NCBI GenBank assembly: GCA_038496445.1
Contig: JALMLS010000642.1
Location: 33,836 to 97,835, forward strand
Length of the DNA stretch: 64,000 bases
Direction of reading: 5' to 3'
From: Trichosphaerium sp. ATCC 40318
Lineage: Eukaryota; Discosea; Flabellinia; Trichosidae
Shown: positions 25,401 through 37,774 of the stretch, piece by piece
Position numbering within the stretch: position 1 is the first letter of the stretch
How the letters are laid out: each line of letters begins with the position of its first letter
Notes under the pieces: model-generated
The model's database searches: none
Told to the model about the DNA's origin: nothing
What the model saw: only the letters and a program-made list of their open reading frames with translations
Made by a program: the position numbers and the translations under genes

Positions 25401-26709
25401 CAGATCTGAAAAATTGTATACAAGCGTCAGATTCTTTTGAAAATAAGTATAATCAAATAAATGGACACAGTTCGAATTTGGAATTTGTGGTTCAAAAAGG
25501 TGGTAAAAAATTAAGCTTCCACAACAGTAAATTCACATGCTTTATGTGCGCCATATAACCAGTTTGAAGGATGAAAAAATCAAAAACAATACAGAAAAAA
25601 TTCGTTTACCTTGCACGTCCCACGTGAGATATTTGAGCAACTTTATCTGTAATACCAATAGCAGATAACTGTTCGCTACTATTCATCTGGAACTGGAAGT
25701 CTTCTGAAACCTTTTCTTTGGCTGCTATATCATAAATAGCAGCAGTACAAAAAAAAGGTTCATGAATCCCAAACTCAAAAGAAAGTCCAAGTGCTTGTAA
25801 AAGAATAGCATGTGCTCCCCTGATTTGAAAAAGAAACAGTTAGTACTACCAAAAAAAATACAGAGGTCTCATTGCAGCCGAGTTAAACAAGACTAGGAAG
25901 AACTATTGCAAGTGGCACGGTAGCGTATTAGAACATTAAATTGGCAATCATCGGTTTTAACTTGAATGCAACGGACAATATTCCGGAAGGAAGGTATAAG
26001 AAGGAGCTAAAATACCTCCAAAAAGAGCAGTTGATGTACTTAAAAAAGACGTACAATTTCGCTTTATAACTTCGAAGATTTGGTGTTGCGCGTAATGTTT
26101 CTGGTTCACTAAAAAACTAGTGTCAATAGATGCCCGTTGCACTGTAGATGTGTGTTTTATTTTTTTTACCTCATATGGTGACTCCATAGTAATGCACGTT
26201 TTACTTTTGCCTAAAAGTAATAAAAAATAAGTAAGCGTGCTCGTAGTGTAATTCACATGCGTGAACGCACCATTCGTTTATCATTAAAAGTGTTTAGGTC
26301 TAGTAAGTCCAAAACTTCTTTACTGGCATCTCCTTGGTTAGGACTCTCGTATTCAGGCGTTGGTAGCTTTGAAAAAAGCGCTTTGGCATTTTTGATAGCT
26401 GTTGTCCTACTAACTACTGAAACAACCTTCCATGTATCCACAGAGAAGTGAGCGAGTAACCGACCGATGTGTGACTTTGTGCTTTTCAATTCTTCGTCCT
26501 TTGTAGCAAATATTTAGGCACAGGGCGTGTACAATTGTTTTAAAAAGGCGTACAAACAAGTTATTGTTACCAACACTCCGCCTCACTCGTGGTGTGTTCG
26601 TAATATCAACGAAAGTGTCTGATACTGCCAAGTTATGTTTTATGAGCGTTTCTGAGCGCTTAGTGCCTGTTAGGGCTTGCTCATAGCTGTTAAAGTTTGG
26701 TTGACTCAT
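16491..26709 (-). CDS. DOCK-family guanine nucleotide exchange factor (zizimin-like) with long Ser/Lys-rich tail
   Basis: A gene of about 10 kb with more than 25 exons. DOCK proteins activate Rho-family GTPases (Rac/Cdc42) through the DHR2 domain and bind membranes through DHR1. N-terminal exons give EPFFCTAAIYDIAAKEKVSE, the pre-DHR1 block of the DOCK C/D groups. DHR1 is at about 24270-24620 (YFYPQRVEFMGKKNIYIEVR, SVSYHRKKPRFFDEFKIDLP, LHLLCTFHHINP). DHR2 is at about 19090-20500 (ELDGKEFIYRYSNFITLGDV, VRRTVYKTERAFPL, ISPLGVAINQIREKVKELGR, VHAGPLAIFDAFLDND, EPESRQQELQDSLKEGFADF). The tail (18794-16491) is lineage-specific: Ser/Asp and Lys-rich stretches, an array of 13-residue KKPSEKKPSQAAE units, and a helical end (LDQELKRLQHTTSKEARSKN). 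Exon phases connect the tail to DHR2 (donor GTACGT at about 18898), so I treat it as one gene. The start at 26709 gives MSQPNFNSYEQAL; an upstream ATG at 26766 is also possible. Confidence 0.85.
17392..17592 (-). repeat. 39-bp coding repeat, KKPSEKKPSQAAE-type units
   Basis: Four full units and a partial fifth of a 13-residue Lys/Pro/Ser/Glu unit in the C-terminal tail of the DOCK protein. The composition, alternating positive charge with potential phospho-sites in S-E-K context, resembles linker or microtubule/membrane-binding tails. Opposite-strand frames at this place are shadows. Confidence 0.85.
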
Positions 26710-27036
26710 GATCGCGTTATTTGTACTACACAAGCATTCCCCAGCCTTCGAAGTACTTTCGTGCACGCGTGAAATAGTGTTGACTACAAAAAGGTCGCAA
26801 ATACTTCCAAAACAAAACGACTATAGTAAAAAGGCTACAAACGAGCTTCAATGGTAGAAAATAGCCATGAAGGGTCAATACAATAACAAAAGGCGTTATA
26901 GGTCTGTAATCAATGTTTAGCTAAAAGAACGCTTACGAAGGGATATAATACACTACGCGCTTCGTAAAACGAGCGCTAACCGCTGATCTACATAATTTCC
27001 ATAATTTTTATTTCGGAAAGTCAAAATAATGATGTT
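26710..27036. other. Intergenic spacer upstream of the DOCK gene
   Basis: About 330 bp between the DOCK start and the ABC transporter stop, both on the minus strand. It is expected to contain the DOCK promoter. No separate feature was recognised. Confidence 0.4.
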
Positions 27037-30000
27037 CTACGACTTTTGAAGCTGGCGACTCACTAAAAAACAATTATTTACAAACAAACAAAAATCAAAA
27101 AACTGCACTACTGGTTTTCTTGTTCAAAAAAGTTGGCGTACCGAGCTTAGTGTATAACCCTCCTTTTGCTAATAATTCTGTATGTGTTCCCCTTTCTACT
27201 ACTCTACCTTGATCTATAACTACAACTTCATCCGCTGTCTTAAAGAAGAAATCAGAACCAAATTATTTATTTTTCTTTGTTTATCGAGAATTATTAACGT
27301 ACTTGAACCGTACTCAGTCTATGTGCTATTACAAGTACTGAGCGGCCTTCTTTGTCTCTTAATAATTTATCAAGAGCCTCTTTAACAAGATACTCGCTTT
27401 CTGAATCAAGAGCACTTGTCGCTTCATCCAGCAGTAAAATTTTTGGATCTATAATTATGATTTAGAATGTATTGACCAAACTGGGAAGTCATCTTTTAAT
27501 ACGTACTTCGTATCAACGCTCTAGCAATAGCTACACGTTGTTTCTGTCCACCAGAGAGGCGCACACCGCGTTCGCCAACCTTTGGAAAAGACTAAGACAA
27601 GAACACATATTTTTCTCTGTTTGTATATTACCTTTGTATCATAGCCGTCTGGGAATTCTAATATAAAGTCATGTGCATTTGCCATCTTGGCAGCCGCTAC
27701 TACACGTTCTCTTTTATCTGCCTCATCTCTGAAAAAGGATTCTGGCATGCCATACGCGATGTCTGTACACAGGCATCAACAAAAACGTGAAAAGAAAAAA
27801 CGTACTGTGGTCGATGGTTGTACTGAATAAATCAGGTTCTTGTGATACAAGTGCCATATGTTGATGAAGTTGCACTGGATCTAATGATTTTGTGTTCGCA
27901 CCATCAAGTAATATTTCACCGCTCTTAGGATAGTAGAAGAGCTAGCATTATTTTATTAGTATGCTATTGAAAAAAGAGAAAAACTAATGTTCTTTTTACC
28001 TCAATTAAATTGGCAATAGTCGATTTTCCACCACCTGAACGACCGACTAGTGCTGTGACCTTTGCAGGACGGAGTTCTAAGTTAATACCATGAAGTACAG
28101 TTACATCTTTACGAGTAGGATATGCGAATTCAACCTTGTTAAACTTAGTTTATAAAGAGCAAAAAAATAGAAAAAGAAGGTACATTATCAAACGTGATTT
28201 CTCCATTCATATCGCTGACAGGAATACCTCCCTTAATACGAACTTGTGGTTTTCTGTCCATAAGTGCAAATACACGTTCACTTGCACCAATGGCCTACAG
28301 ACTGACTCAGTTTTTCAAAAAAACTTTCGATTCTTACCTTCATAAAGTCTCCATACAACCCAGCGATTCCACCAAAGGAGAATGCAACTGTCAATGTATA
28401 CAATATAAAACTTGTAAGGGCACCAGGTGTCATCTTTTCTTTCACTACTAATGTTCCTCCATACCACAGAACGCCAGTAATAGCTAAATTAGCAAGAAAA
28501 GCAGCGGTAGCCTAAACAATTTATCAATAAGCACGTGACTTCGGTTTCTTTTTTTTTTGGTAGTAAAGGTTTGCTGCGTACCGCAAATCCTCCTTGGAGC
28601 CATGCTCTTGATTTTGCGAGTTGGTATGACTCTTCAACTGCGCCTTTGTACTTTTCTACTTCATAGCTTTCTCCTGCAAATGCACGGACTGTTCTAACGT
28701 TCGCAAGTGCATCTTCAGCAAAAGAAGCAGCCTGTGATTGAGTTTTAAAATAGGGGAAAAAGAGTACATTACGTACGTTTGCAAGTGCATCTTGAACTTT
28801 AGTTGAAAAAACTTTTATGTATTTTCCATAAATGAAAGCGCCAACAAATATGAGCGGAAGTACACCTAACATTACCTAAAAAATATATATGAGCTAACAC
28901 TGCTGATAATTTGTAGCGTAAAGTTGTCTGTGATGACACGTTACAGCGGTCAGAAAATCGTTTTTTTGCGGTTTTTTTTTATTTAACGGTTTTTTTCTCG
29001 TACCAGTGTCAAGTTCCATGACAGATAAAATAAAATACCTATGCCGCCAATACAATTTGCGCTAAATCTTAGTCCCATTGATACATTTGCAGTACAAGTA
29101 TTTTGTAATACAGACTAAAAAGAGAAATAAGAATAAAATGAGAAAATCTAAATGAAAAATGATTCTTGAAGATTTAAGAAAGCCACGTACACAGTCTGAT
29201 GACAAACGATTTATCAACTCACCAGTCTTCGATTGATCAAAGAATCCTATCTCTTGAGAAAGAATACGCTCAAAAAGATTTCCACGTAAACGAGCAACAA
29301 CACGTTGTCCTTTCAAAAGAAAGTTAGTCTGAGTTCAAAAAAACAGCAGATTTAGTTTTTCCTAAGTGACATATGACACTATGCTTGTCAAAGTTTGGTG
29401 TTGTAAGAGCGTACCAGCTATATTAAACAATGAAGCACGCAAGAATGTGAATACTGAGCCGATCAAAAAGAAAATAATCAAACCTATTGCAGCTTCGCCT
29501 AGTAAGCCCGACTACGCGTATTGTTAGAAGAAAAGTGCTCAAGGTACATTTACTTTTACCTTTTTCTGAACCATAACTGAATCTATAATGTTCCCCATTA
29601 CCTTTGGGATCACCAAAAAACTGCCTGAACCGATTAATAATGAGATTGTGCCACCAAGAATCAAAAGCCATTCTTTCTTCGCTAATCCAAGTATACGCAT
29701 GAACGTAGCGTGGTTCACTTTTTTTTTAGGTTCTTCCGCCGTTTTGTCATCTTTTTGTTTTTTCGAGCCGTTTTCTCCGTTCTACGCCGAGTTAACTAAT
29801 GTTATACAACGCTACGCCATTTAAAGTGTAATACGGGTTTCGGATAATTCTTTTTTCCTAAACAGCGAAACGTACCGAATACCGTTTTAACAATGGTGCA
29901 TCATCTTCATCACTCTCCTGCCAACTGTCATGAGCCATATTTCGACATTGTAAGCGAAATAGCGTACCGAGTCATCGTGCCCATTTATAGGCGTATTCCG

Positions 30001-30042
30001 AGGTTCCAGAGGAACAACTACAGAGTCTGAACTTGTTGCCAT
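27037..30042 (-). CDS. ABCB-type half-transporter (TAP-like/ABCB9/ABCB10 group)
   Basis: ATP-driven membrane exporter with one transmembrane domain and one nucleotide-binding domain, so it should work as a dimer. The N-terminus [20 protein letters not shown] leads to an acidic dileucine motif ([13 protein letters not shown]), a known endosome/lysosome sorting signal type. After a Lys-rich linker the membrane domain begins ([20 protein letters not shown]) and includes the coupling region [20 protein letters not shown] joined to [18 protein letters not shown], and [20 protein letters not shown]. The ATPase half shows Walker A (GRSGGGKST), the Q-loop SQEPDLFS, the signature [20 protein letters not shown], Walker [17 protein letters not shown] and the H-loop [10 protein letters not shown]. 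All catalytic motifs are intact. The last exon is short (SRQLQKS then TAG at 27037-27039). The substrate (peptides or others) cannot be told. The dileucine motif argues for an endolysosomal rather than mitochondrial place. Confidence 0.88.
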
Positions 30043-30273
30043 GCTCAAGACAAAATGTCAATAAGTATTACTTGAAAACTGCGACTTTTTTAGGTTTGCC
30101 CGCTGGAATGTCCACTTCCGCCTCCGCAAACATGAAATGGCGTTTATTTCCATAGTACTCGTGTACAACAGCGGCTTGTTATTGAGGTCAGTTAAACGCA
30201 GATTACAGGAAGTCGGGTTTATTGGGCTTTGTTTAAGTGAAAGGAATGACACGTCTCGATAATTCAGTTTGGA

Positions 30274-32273
30274 CTAAGTTTCTTTTATTGTCTTTTCTAG
30301 ATAAAGTGGTAAGTAATATAAAGTGCATAAGAGATAGAACGAACCTCCTTTTCTAATACTGTTGTGCTTTGCTATGATCTCACCAAGTATTGTTATGTTG
30401 ATGCCAAAAAAGATCAACGATGCTGTCCATAATTGTGGAAACACCTCTTGCCCTTGAAACTCTAACAAGTAACCAAAACCTAACCATAAAACCTACTCTC
30501 AAGTTAGAGTCTACAAGACACGTGCAATGTAATAATTTTTGTTGGTTTTTTTTGTTGTTTTGCAACACTTGTTCGTTAAAATACTCACCTGTCCTAGAAA
30601 CCATCTTACAAAGTATTGAATAGCATCATTTTGCTTTATCAACGTGAATGGTACAATAAAGGGAAGTAACGAAAAGTACCAGATAAAGTACTACATCAAA
30701 GAAACGTTAGAGGAAACGAAGTTAGTTGTAGTGATTTCTTTTTGGAAAACATAATCACGAAAATGGCGCTTACCTGGACAGTGCAAACCTTATTGAATAT
30801 AACGAATATCGACGTTTGTACAAATAAACAAAAGGTGATATCGTGATAGTACTTGAGTGTGGTAGTACCGATTAATATAGCTTGAGGCAAAAAATAAATA
30901 AGGCTATCTGAAATCACGGAGTTAAGGCTTGTCAAATACACGTGTAATAGCAAAATGTAAAAAGTAAACTAAATATTCATAAGTTTTTCTGTGTGGATAC
31001 ATAGTGATGGAAGCACTGTTGTAGAGTTGAGATAAATCTCATAAAAGTAAACTGAAAAATTATGTCTCATGTCTTTTCGCCATAAGTGATAGAAATAGGC
31101 TTCATTGAGCATTGTAATGCCATACCTAAGTTTAGTTAGGTTTATCAAGATACGTTAAACTATTAAACGCTGTAGTTCACATTACGACATGTGATTTTGA
31201 AAGGAATTAAAAATCTTTGGGTTTTTTTGGAAAATTGTTCGTACTTTTTGTATAATCCATAGGTCATACCAAGGAACGTGAGAGCACTCACGAGACCAAA
31301 TACAATAGCTCTTGGATGGAATGCATGCGTAATAATACTACCCTTACGACCACTGCTCTCATAACCAATAAAGAGAGCCAAAGATATTGAATAAATTATG
31401 GGGTATATTTTAAAATGTACTGCTATACCGTACCTGCAGTAAAACAGTTAATTCACCTAGTGGGTACACGTATGATATGTTAGTATTACGTACACAACTG
31501 CTGCTAGAAGTAAAAAATTGTTGTAGAGAAGGTAGAGCGAAAGCAAAACAATTGATCCAACTATTGATTCTGCATTTCCTCTTGTACTGACATTGATTGC
31601 AATGGGATTAAACAACCATACGCACGCGCATAGGAGTGCGTTTGAGCTTTACAGAAGAGAATAAGTGACACGTCGTTCCATAAAAAAATTGTTTGTTTGG
31701 CGTTTTGGCGCTAGATTCAAACCTGTGGACGCCTGTTTGTTGGTTTAAGCGTTTTTTTAATAAATAAAGTTTCCTCTCGCGAAAACGCTACGCATTGTTG
31801 CAATAACTGATTTGTACCTTGTTTGGCCTTTTTCCATCATTATACGGTAAATAACGAACCCAATCAATAAATCCGCAGCCACGAATACGATTTTTCCCCA
31901 TATAATGTTCCAGTAAATGTTTGGAAGCATCATGTACGCACTAATATTGTTTTGAGTACAATCTATACCAATACACCTCTAACGCACAGTAGTGGCGTAT
32001 AGCGATACGTGACTCGATTAAACGGTGAATCGCCTAGTTCTGTCATAAAAAAGTTCAAGAGTGCGCAGTACCGTTAGCAACATGCGCTGCTCCATCAGTG
32101 ATGACGTCGTAATCAATGTCAGTGTAGTTAACGTTAACTGTAATTTAAATCAGTTGTTTAAATGGCCAGTGGCGCTTTTGCATACGTTGTGAGTCTTGCC
32201 AATACCCATATGCGACGAGCACTGCGCGTACAGCCAAAGCGGCAAAAAAAACGCCGTAAGCAGTGCGGCTCAT
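30274..32273 (-). CDS. PIGM: PIG-M, GPI mannosyltransferase 1 catalytic subunit
   Basis: ER multi-pass enzyme that adds the first mannose to the GPI anchor precursor from dolichol-phosphate-mannose. The start exon gives [20 protein letters not shown] and AYGYWQDSQ. The next gives the luminal catalytic motif [20 protein letters not shown] with the DxD (Asp-Ile-Asp) that the family needs. Further exons give [60 protein letters not shown] and FLEFQGQ-type sequence near the end ([20 protein letters not shown]). The match to the human enzyme runs from end to end, and the length is near 420 residues. The start ATG lies close to the divergent PA-domain gene, so the two probably share a promoter region. 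The final codons are read through a possible donor (AAAGGAG then GTTCG) as unspliced, ending at 30274; this tail is uncertain. Confidence 0.9.
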
Positions 32274-32400
32274 GAGTGCTCAGAAGAGGTAATGTTTCTG
32301 CTATTTTAGGTGATTGTCGTGTTTTTAATCAGTTTTGTTATAATCCAGTCAAAATTTTTATTCATTTGCTCTTATTTGGTGCCAGTCAAAACGACTAAAC

Positions 32401-34724
32401 TTGGCGGTTTGTTTGAAGTATGGCTGTCAGTTCTACATTCACATAAAAATGAGTGCGTATATACAAAGTAAAAATACATTTCTTTTTTCAGTAGAAAACG
32501 AATGCAAAATCCATCCTGTACTACGTAGCGTGGTTTGGGTTAATTTAGTAATTGGCTTAGAGTGTATTCTGGCATTTACACTAGTATTGGTTACAATAGT
32601 ATGTACAAGCGCTATGACAGTCACCAGGCGAAATAGAACTGTAGAGATAATTAAACACGCCAACTGGCGTGCGCCTAGTTTTTCTTACACACAAATAAGC
32701 GGTAGGGAGAATAGTATATATCCTTTCTTACAACACTGAAGGTCGCTTGGTTGAATACACTAAACGAAACATATCTCTAAACGGCACAATTGTAATGCGA
32801 AATCACATTCAAGGAGACCCAGCAGTGGTACTCCGTGATGCAGAAGACAGAGGCGCCATCGGAGTCATATTTTACTTTACGTTTACTGGTACGATACATC
32901 ATATTGTAACGAGAGAATGATTCGCGCGTTTGACTGATTCTGTTGCGTTTTGTTCCAAACAGTTTGTTATTTTCGGGTTGTTGTTGGCTCAAAAAAGAAC
33001 TCAGACAGGAATCAGCCGTATTATTCCATTTTAACGTATCAGAGCGTCAGCGATAATGTTGATGCCTACTAGTAAACTACAAACAGTTTTAGTTAATACG
33101 AAAACTATTGTAACCAAGTAGTGACGCGATAACTACGGAGTAGAACCTTTTTGAGAGTATTTAGCAAGTTTAACTTGTGTACTAGATTATGCTGGATGGC
33201 AATACACTCATACGCTTAAAACAAGCATACCAATCATTACTCTTGGTTCAAAAGATGGACGAAGGCTTATTGAATACATGCAAACCTCAAACTCCTCTAT
33301 CTTTGTAAATATCGCTTCAGCGGATGGTAATATTCAGCTTTTTATGATTTTAGCGATTTTTTAACTGTATTTCCTAACTTGGCTTTATAGAGACTAATGA
33401 ATGGAGGGACGTGTATGACAGTTGGGTGTTGCCTATGTGGATGGCAGCGTCAGTTCTTTTCTCTGCGTGTAACTGCCTATTGGTGATTTTTAAGCTTTAT
33501 GTACGACCGAAACATTCTCACAGACGAGTTTCTTCAAGCTGTTTCTCGTTCAACTTCAAAGTCTTACTTTATTGTTTAGCGTTTTTCTCAAGTGTCAACA
33601 CTCACAATTACTATTGCTACAAGTTGCTTGGGTATTGAGCTTATTGCTAACTTTATACGGATGGTTTATTTTGCTGTTGACCCAATATTCTTTCGTGGAA
33701 TTCTTTCTCTTATGGTTGCTAATATTGTACTCACAATAACGTTGCCAATGTCAGTGGCTACTACACTACTAATTTCTCTTTTTTGGTACGTTTTTTTTGT
33801 GCCACATACAAGCCATGAAGGGCGGAGTCATCTTTTCTCGTTTTTTTCATGTTTTTTTTTAAATTGATTTTAGGGAGGAACTTACAAGACGTTTGAAAGT
33901 AGTTGTAGTGGCTCCTTTCCTTACTTGGTTTAAATGGCCTTATATTATTACAATTTTTGTATTGTTTGCTGTTGATATAAGTACAGCAGTAGTAACAAGT
34001 CTGTGGGGCGTTGGATCTATTGCAGTACGTTGTTTTTCGTTGCTACAACTTTTATTTTTGTCATCTTTCTTTCTCACGTTTTCTTTAGATTATTTTCATA
34101 CGCGCTGTGATAAATTTTGGAGTGGTGTTGACTATCACTGGTTTTTTCTTCTACACTGGAACGAAGATTCTTGTAAATGCTTGGCAAAGTCGTTCTATTC
34201 AAGCAAAACGTAAACGATATGAACGTGTTTCTAAGGTAGACTGTATTATTTTGTGATAACTCTTGTATTGTTAACAAGTGCTATTTCAGGTTTCAATATT
34301 CATCATGTCGAGTGGTATTGCCAATATTGTATTTCTTGGGGTAGGTGGGCTGTTTGCAACAAAGTTATTAGGTACAAGACAGTTTTTATTTTTTGGCTTG
34401 TTTCTTTAACCTTCTAGAGTATAGACGTTAATCGTTTGTTTAGGTAATCCCAATGTGTTTATTTGGGGGTGGTTTATAGCGTTTTTGGCTCTTAACACTG
34501 TAAGCCTTACTCAAATCTTGGCTTTCACGCCCCCAATTCCAGCCAGCAATTCTACCAGATCTGGACGATATTCTAGATCTGTTGGGAATGAGCGAGTGCT
34601 TAATAGTATCAAACGAGAAACCCTTAATGAACGAAAAAAACCAGATACACTTGTTGAAGAAGAGACACAGGAGCAAGATAGTGGACTAGTTAAGACATTG
34701 CCCGCAGAAACTTTAAAACCATAA
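32401..34724 (+). CDS. PA-domain multi-pass membrane protein (about seven TM segments), unrecognised family
   Basis: Upstream exons code an extracellular/luminal protease-associated (PA)-like domain: GRLVEYTKRNISLNGTIVMR, GDPAVVLRDAEDRGAIGVIF, then YAGWQYTHTLKTSIPIITLG and SKDGRRLIEYMQ. The GAIGVIF strand and the IPIITLG strand are typical of PA domains in transmembrane RING ligases and sorting receptors. After WRDVYDSWVLPMWMAASVLF come about seven hydrophobic segments (LTITIATSCLGIELIANFIR, LSLMVANIVLTITLPMSVAT, WPYIITIFVLFAVDISTAVV, FGVVLTITGFFFYTGTKILV, FIMSSGIANIVFLGVGGLFA, FIWGWFIAFLALNTVSLTQI) and a Ser/Arg/Glu-rich cytoplasmic tail without a RING. The combination suggests a receptor-like or sorting membrane protein, but I do not know the family. 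The 5' end is unresolved: the hydrophobic frame at 32490-32620 is probably in the first or second exon, and the given start is a placeholder. Confidence 0.65.
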
Positions 34725-34896
34725 AATAATCTGTACATTAAAAAAAAATAAAACCTGTTACAACATTGAGACTTCGTTTAAGTTCACATGCTATAGTGCG
34801 TATGATATACGTACACTAATTGGTTAAATGAGTAGTGTGACGTAAGTACTAGCAAGTCACGTGGTTAATATATTTTGAGCCATGCATCTTGCTATT

Positions 34897-35568
34897 TTAA
34901 ATTGCTTCTGAAATCGTATGTACATTGTTTGTTCTATAGTCTTCCAAGGCTTGTGATAACACTCTTTTCTCGTGTACTAATTGGTTCATTTTAGCTACTT
35001 GTATGTGGTGCTTTTCCATGAGCTCTAAGTTGTGTAAACAAGAGGGTTGGAAAAGAAGAAGCAAGTCAGCAGTGCCTAAATATTTGTTTTTCTCGAATTT
35101 TAGCTTGTCTTCAAGTTCTTTAATACGTTTCTTCATGTTCATGATATCTCCTGAGCAAGCCTGAACTTTTTCAACGGTGATACCATCTTCTTTTTTCTTT
35201 ATAAGCTCTGTTATGGTATCATCTTGTCTTACTCTGTTACACTGTTTGAATTTCAACAACAAAATAAAAGTTTGAGTACTCAGTACTACTATTATCAGTT
35301 CGCGTACGTTTTGTGTTTATAGTATTCATAAGCGTTTACGCACGTGTTTAATGAATTTGAATATCTTATGCTTGTTTGGACTATGGGCAGTTATTTCTGA
35401 TGCGCGGAAGCTTAAATACGCACAAAATTGTGTATTTATCCAAAGTTGAGTACAAACGACTACAAGGATGAAAATACTAACACCTGTAGTAGTATAATGC
35501 CATAGTTGGTTTGAGTTATTAATCTTAGAGTCGATTGCTTTTTTAGTAACTTTTTCGTTGCCTGACAT
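34897..35568 (-). CDS. Small single-pass membrane protein with coiled coil, unrecognised
   Basis: Exon 1 gives MSGNEKVTKKAIDSKINNSN, a transmembrane segment (TGVSIFILVVVCTQLWI) and a short luminal or cytosolic loop. The second large exon gives a charged helical region rich in Lys/Glu heptads (DTITELIKKKEDGITVEKVQ, MKKRIKELEDKLKFEKNKYL, LVHEKRVLSQALEDYRT). The layout (N-terminal anchor, long coiled coil) recalls tethering or adaptor proteins such as BAP31-like or golgin-like ones, but I see no diagnostic motif. The donor is probably GTGCGT after IKH. The coding strand is supported by the coiled-coil periodicity and by a plausible intron. The gene sits tail-to-tail with the PA/multi-TM gene and head-to-head with the P450 gene, whose start is only about 75 bp away. 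Confidence 0.6.
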
Positions 35569-35641
35569 TTTAAAAATAACATTTCCTTAACTACAATTAG
35601 CCTTAACATGTCAGAATTAGTTTTATTTGTACGCTACGTTG

Positions 35642-37774
35642 ATGCTCCTCATTGGGTTAGTTTCAATACTCGTACTGTACGTATTGTGGATATACAGATG
35701 GAGGTTTTCATCTAATTTACCTCCTGGCTCTTATGGTACGCATTAAGAAAAGCTAACAGAGTTTTCATATGAAATTGATCAAAACATTTTTTCTCTGTGG
35801 ACGAATTTTGTGTTGCCTTGTTAGGCTAACTTACTTTTTTTTGCTTTTTTGATACTATTATTATTAGCTAATAGATTTTTGAATAGGTTATCCAGTTATA
35901 GGACAATTATTATCTATGCTTCAAGATAAGAATTTCTTCACAAGAAACTTCAAACAATACGCAAGATTCAAAGAATTTAAGAGCAACTTTCTATTTTCAG
36001 ATGTCATATTTCTACTTGATACAAGCTTCGTATTTAACGCTAAAGTACGTCTTAAGAAAAAAGCACAGTGAATATTTTTTGGAAGAAAAAAAGTAAAACA
36101 GGAATTAGGGCTTGGACGCTGGTTGGCCTTCGCATTTTGTTTCTCTTTCAGGTAAGCACTCCCTCGCAGGGTGTCCTCTTGGGAAACGCCATAGAATAGA
36201 ACGTGCTGCTCTTGGTATTGCATTTAAACCGGCGTAAGTTAAGCCACCTCTTTTTTTTTCTTGTGTATTTGTTTGGTTTTTGGTTTTTGCTTAGCGAATT
36301 TGTAGTGTTTTAAAAAAATTCATGCCTCTTGTTTCGGATGTTGTTGATAAGCATTTGAATGATTGGATAGAAGAAGGATACAAAGAAGTCAGACCATTTG
36401 CACGGAGAATCTCATTTACAATGGTATTCATCATGTGCTGTTTTGTATTTCGCTGAAACTAGTTTTGGTTTTCAGCACTTACCAAATGCAGTTTTTTCTG
36501 GTAAACACTTACTAAGTTTCTGACTAAAGGTGTTAACTTCGTTATTGGGTGAATCACTACCACCAGATGAGCTCAATGAATTCTTGACTGAGTTCAAAAA
36601 ATGGGTACTTGAGTTTAATTCGTTGTTTTTGGATTTTGTTTTCAAACGCCATTTAGAACGATGGGTTGCTTTCTTTACCAATTAATTTACCTGGAACAAC
36701 TTTTTCAAAAGCAATGAGTTCAAGAAAGAAGATACTGAACAAGCTGGACACCATTATGACCTTGAAACTACACAAAAAAGTACTCAAAACCTACTATTGG
36801 TAATACGCTCATACTGCATTAAGGACTTGATTGGAACCATTGACCACCTCCTACATGCTTCGTGAGTATTTGATAAAGCACAATTTGTATAACTAGCATA
36901 GTGGCGACGAGTACAAATTCACAAAAGAGCAGATTATGGATCACACTTTACTATTTTTACACGGAGGTATTTGTGCTTCCGGTTGCAACAATCTCTAATT
37001 ATACCTCAGGGTTTGACACAAGTTCAGCAGTATTAACTTCTATGCTTTCAATACTCGCTGAACACCCTCATGTTTATGAAAAGTTGTATGAAGAAGTTAA
37101 ACAGTACAATAAGCCGTTGGTACCAAGTGACTACGAAGCGATTTGTTCTTTGCCGTACTTGAACGGAACAGTTAAAGAAGTGCGCAATACTTGAAATGTA
37201 GGCATCAAATGTACTAACTATTAACTCTTCAAGGTTCTTCGTATAGCACCACCAACGCCAGTTTTATTTAGAAAAGCAAAAGAAACAATGGGAACTCCAA
37301 ACGTACGTAAATAACTTTTCTGCCTTCCTTTTTGTCACGTGATTTTTCATTAACTTTTGACAAAGGGGCACACCTTGCCAGAAACATGGAATGTTGCTGT
37401 ACCTATAAAATACATTCACCATAGCAAGGATAACTGGGTTGAACCAGAAAAGGTACCGCTGAACTAGCTCTGTGTTGACATCAGATTATATGTTGATTTG
37501 TTGTTTAGTTTGAACCACAACGCTTCATTGACGGTAATCCTGCTAAGGACATTTATTGTCCCTTCGGAGGAGGAAGGCGAATGTGTATCGGTAAGAATCT
37601 TTTTGGTCAGCGTGTCTAACTGTGTTAGGATATAAAATGGCAATTTTGAACTTGAAGATAATGATAGTGAGACTATGTTGCCAATGTAGCAAGCTAGAAA
37701 TTAAAGATGCGCATACAGACAATGGAGTTGCTTACTGCCTGGAGTCATCAATAAAACTCACAAGACGACAGTAA
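35642..37774 (+). CDS. Cytochrome P450 monooxygenase
   Basis: Heme-thiolate oxygenase, ER-anchored. The first exon gives the signal anchor MLLIGLVSILVLYVLWIYRW and the Pro hinge SSNLPPGSYG. The next begins YPVIGQLLSMLQ. The middle exons are short (CPLGKRHRIERAALGIAFKP, VLTSLLGESLPPDELNEFLT). The I-helix exon gives TSGFDTSSAVLTSMLSILAE, with DTSS in place of the usual DTT proton-relay motif. Further on are YLNGTVKE (ExxR region partly split), VLRIAPPTPVLFRKAKE, HHSKDNWVEPEKFEPQRFID and the heme-binding loop CPFGGGRRMCIGYKMA with the axial Cys. The end is IKLTRRQ. The length (about 470) and the motif order are normal for the family. The clan resembles CYP26/CYP120-like enzymes, but the substrate cannot be deduced. 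A few exon borders in 36000-36900 are approximate. Confidence 0.87.
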
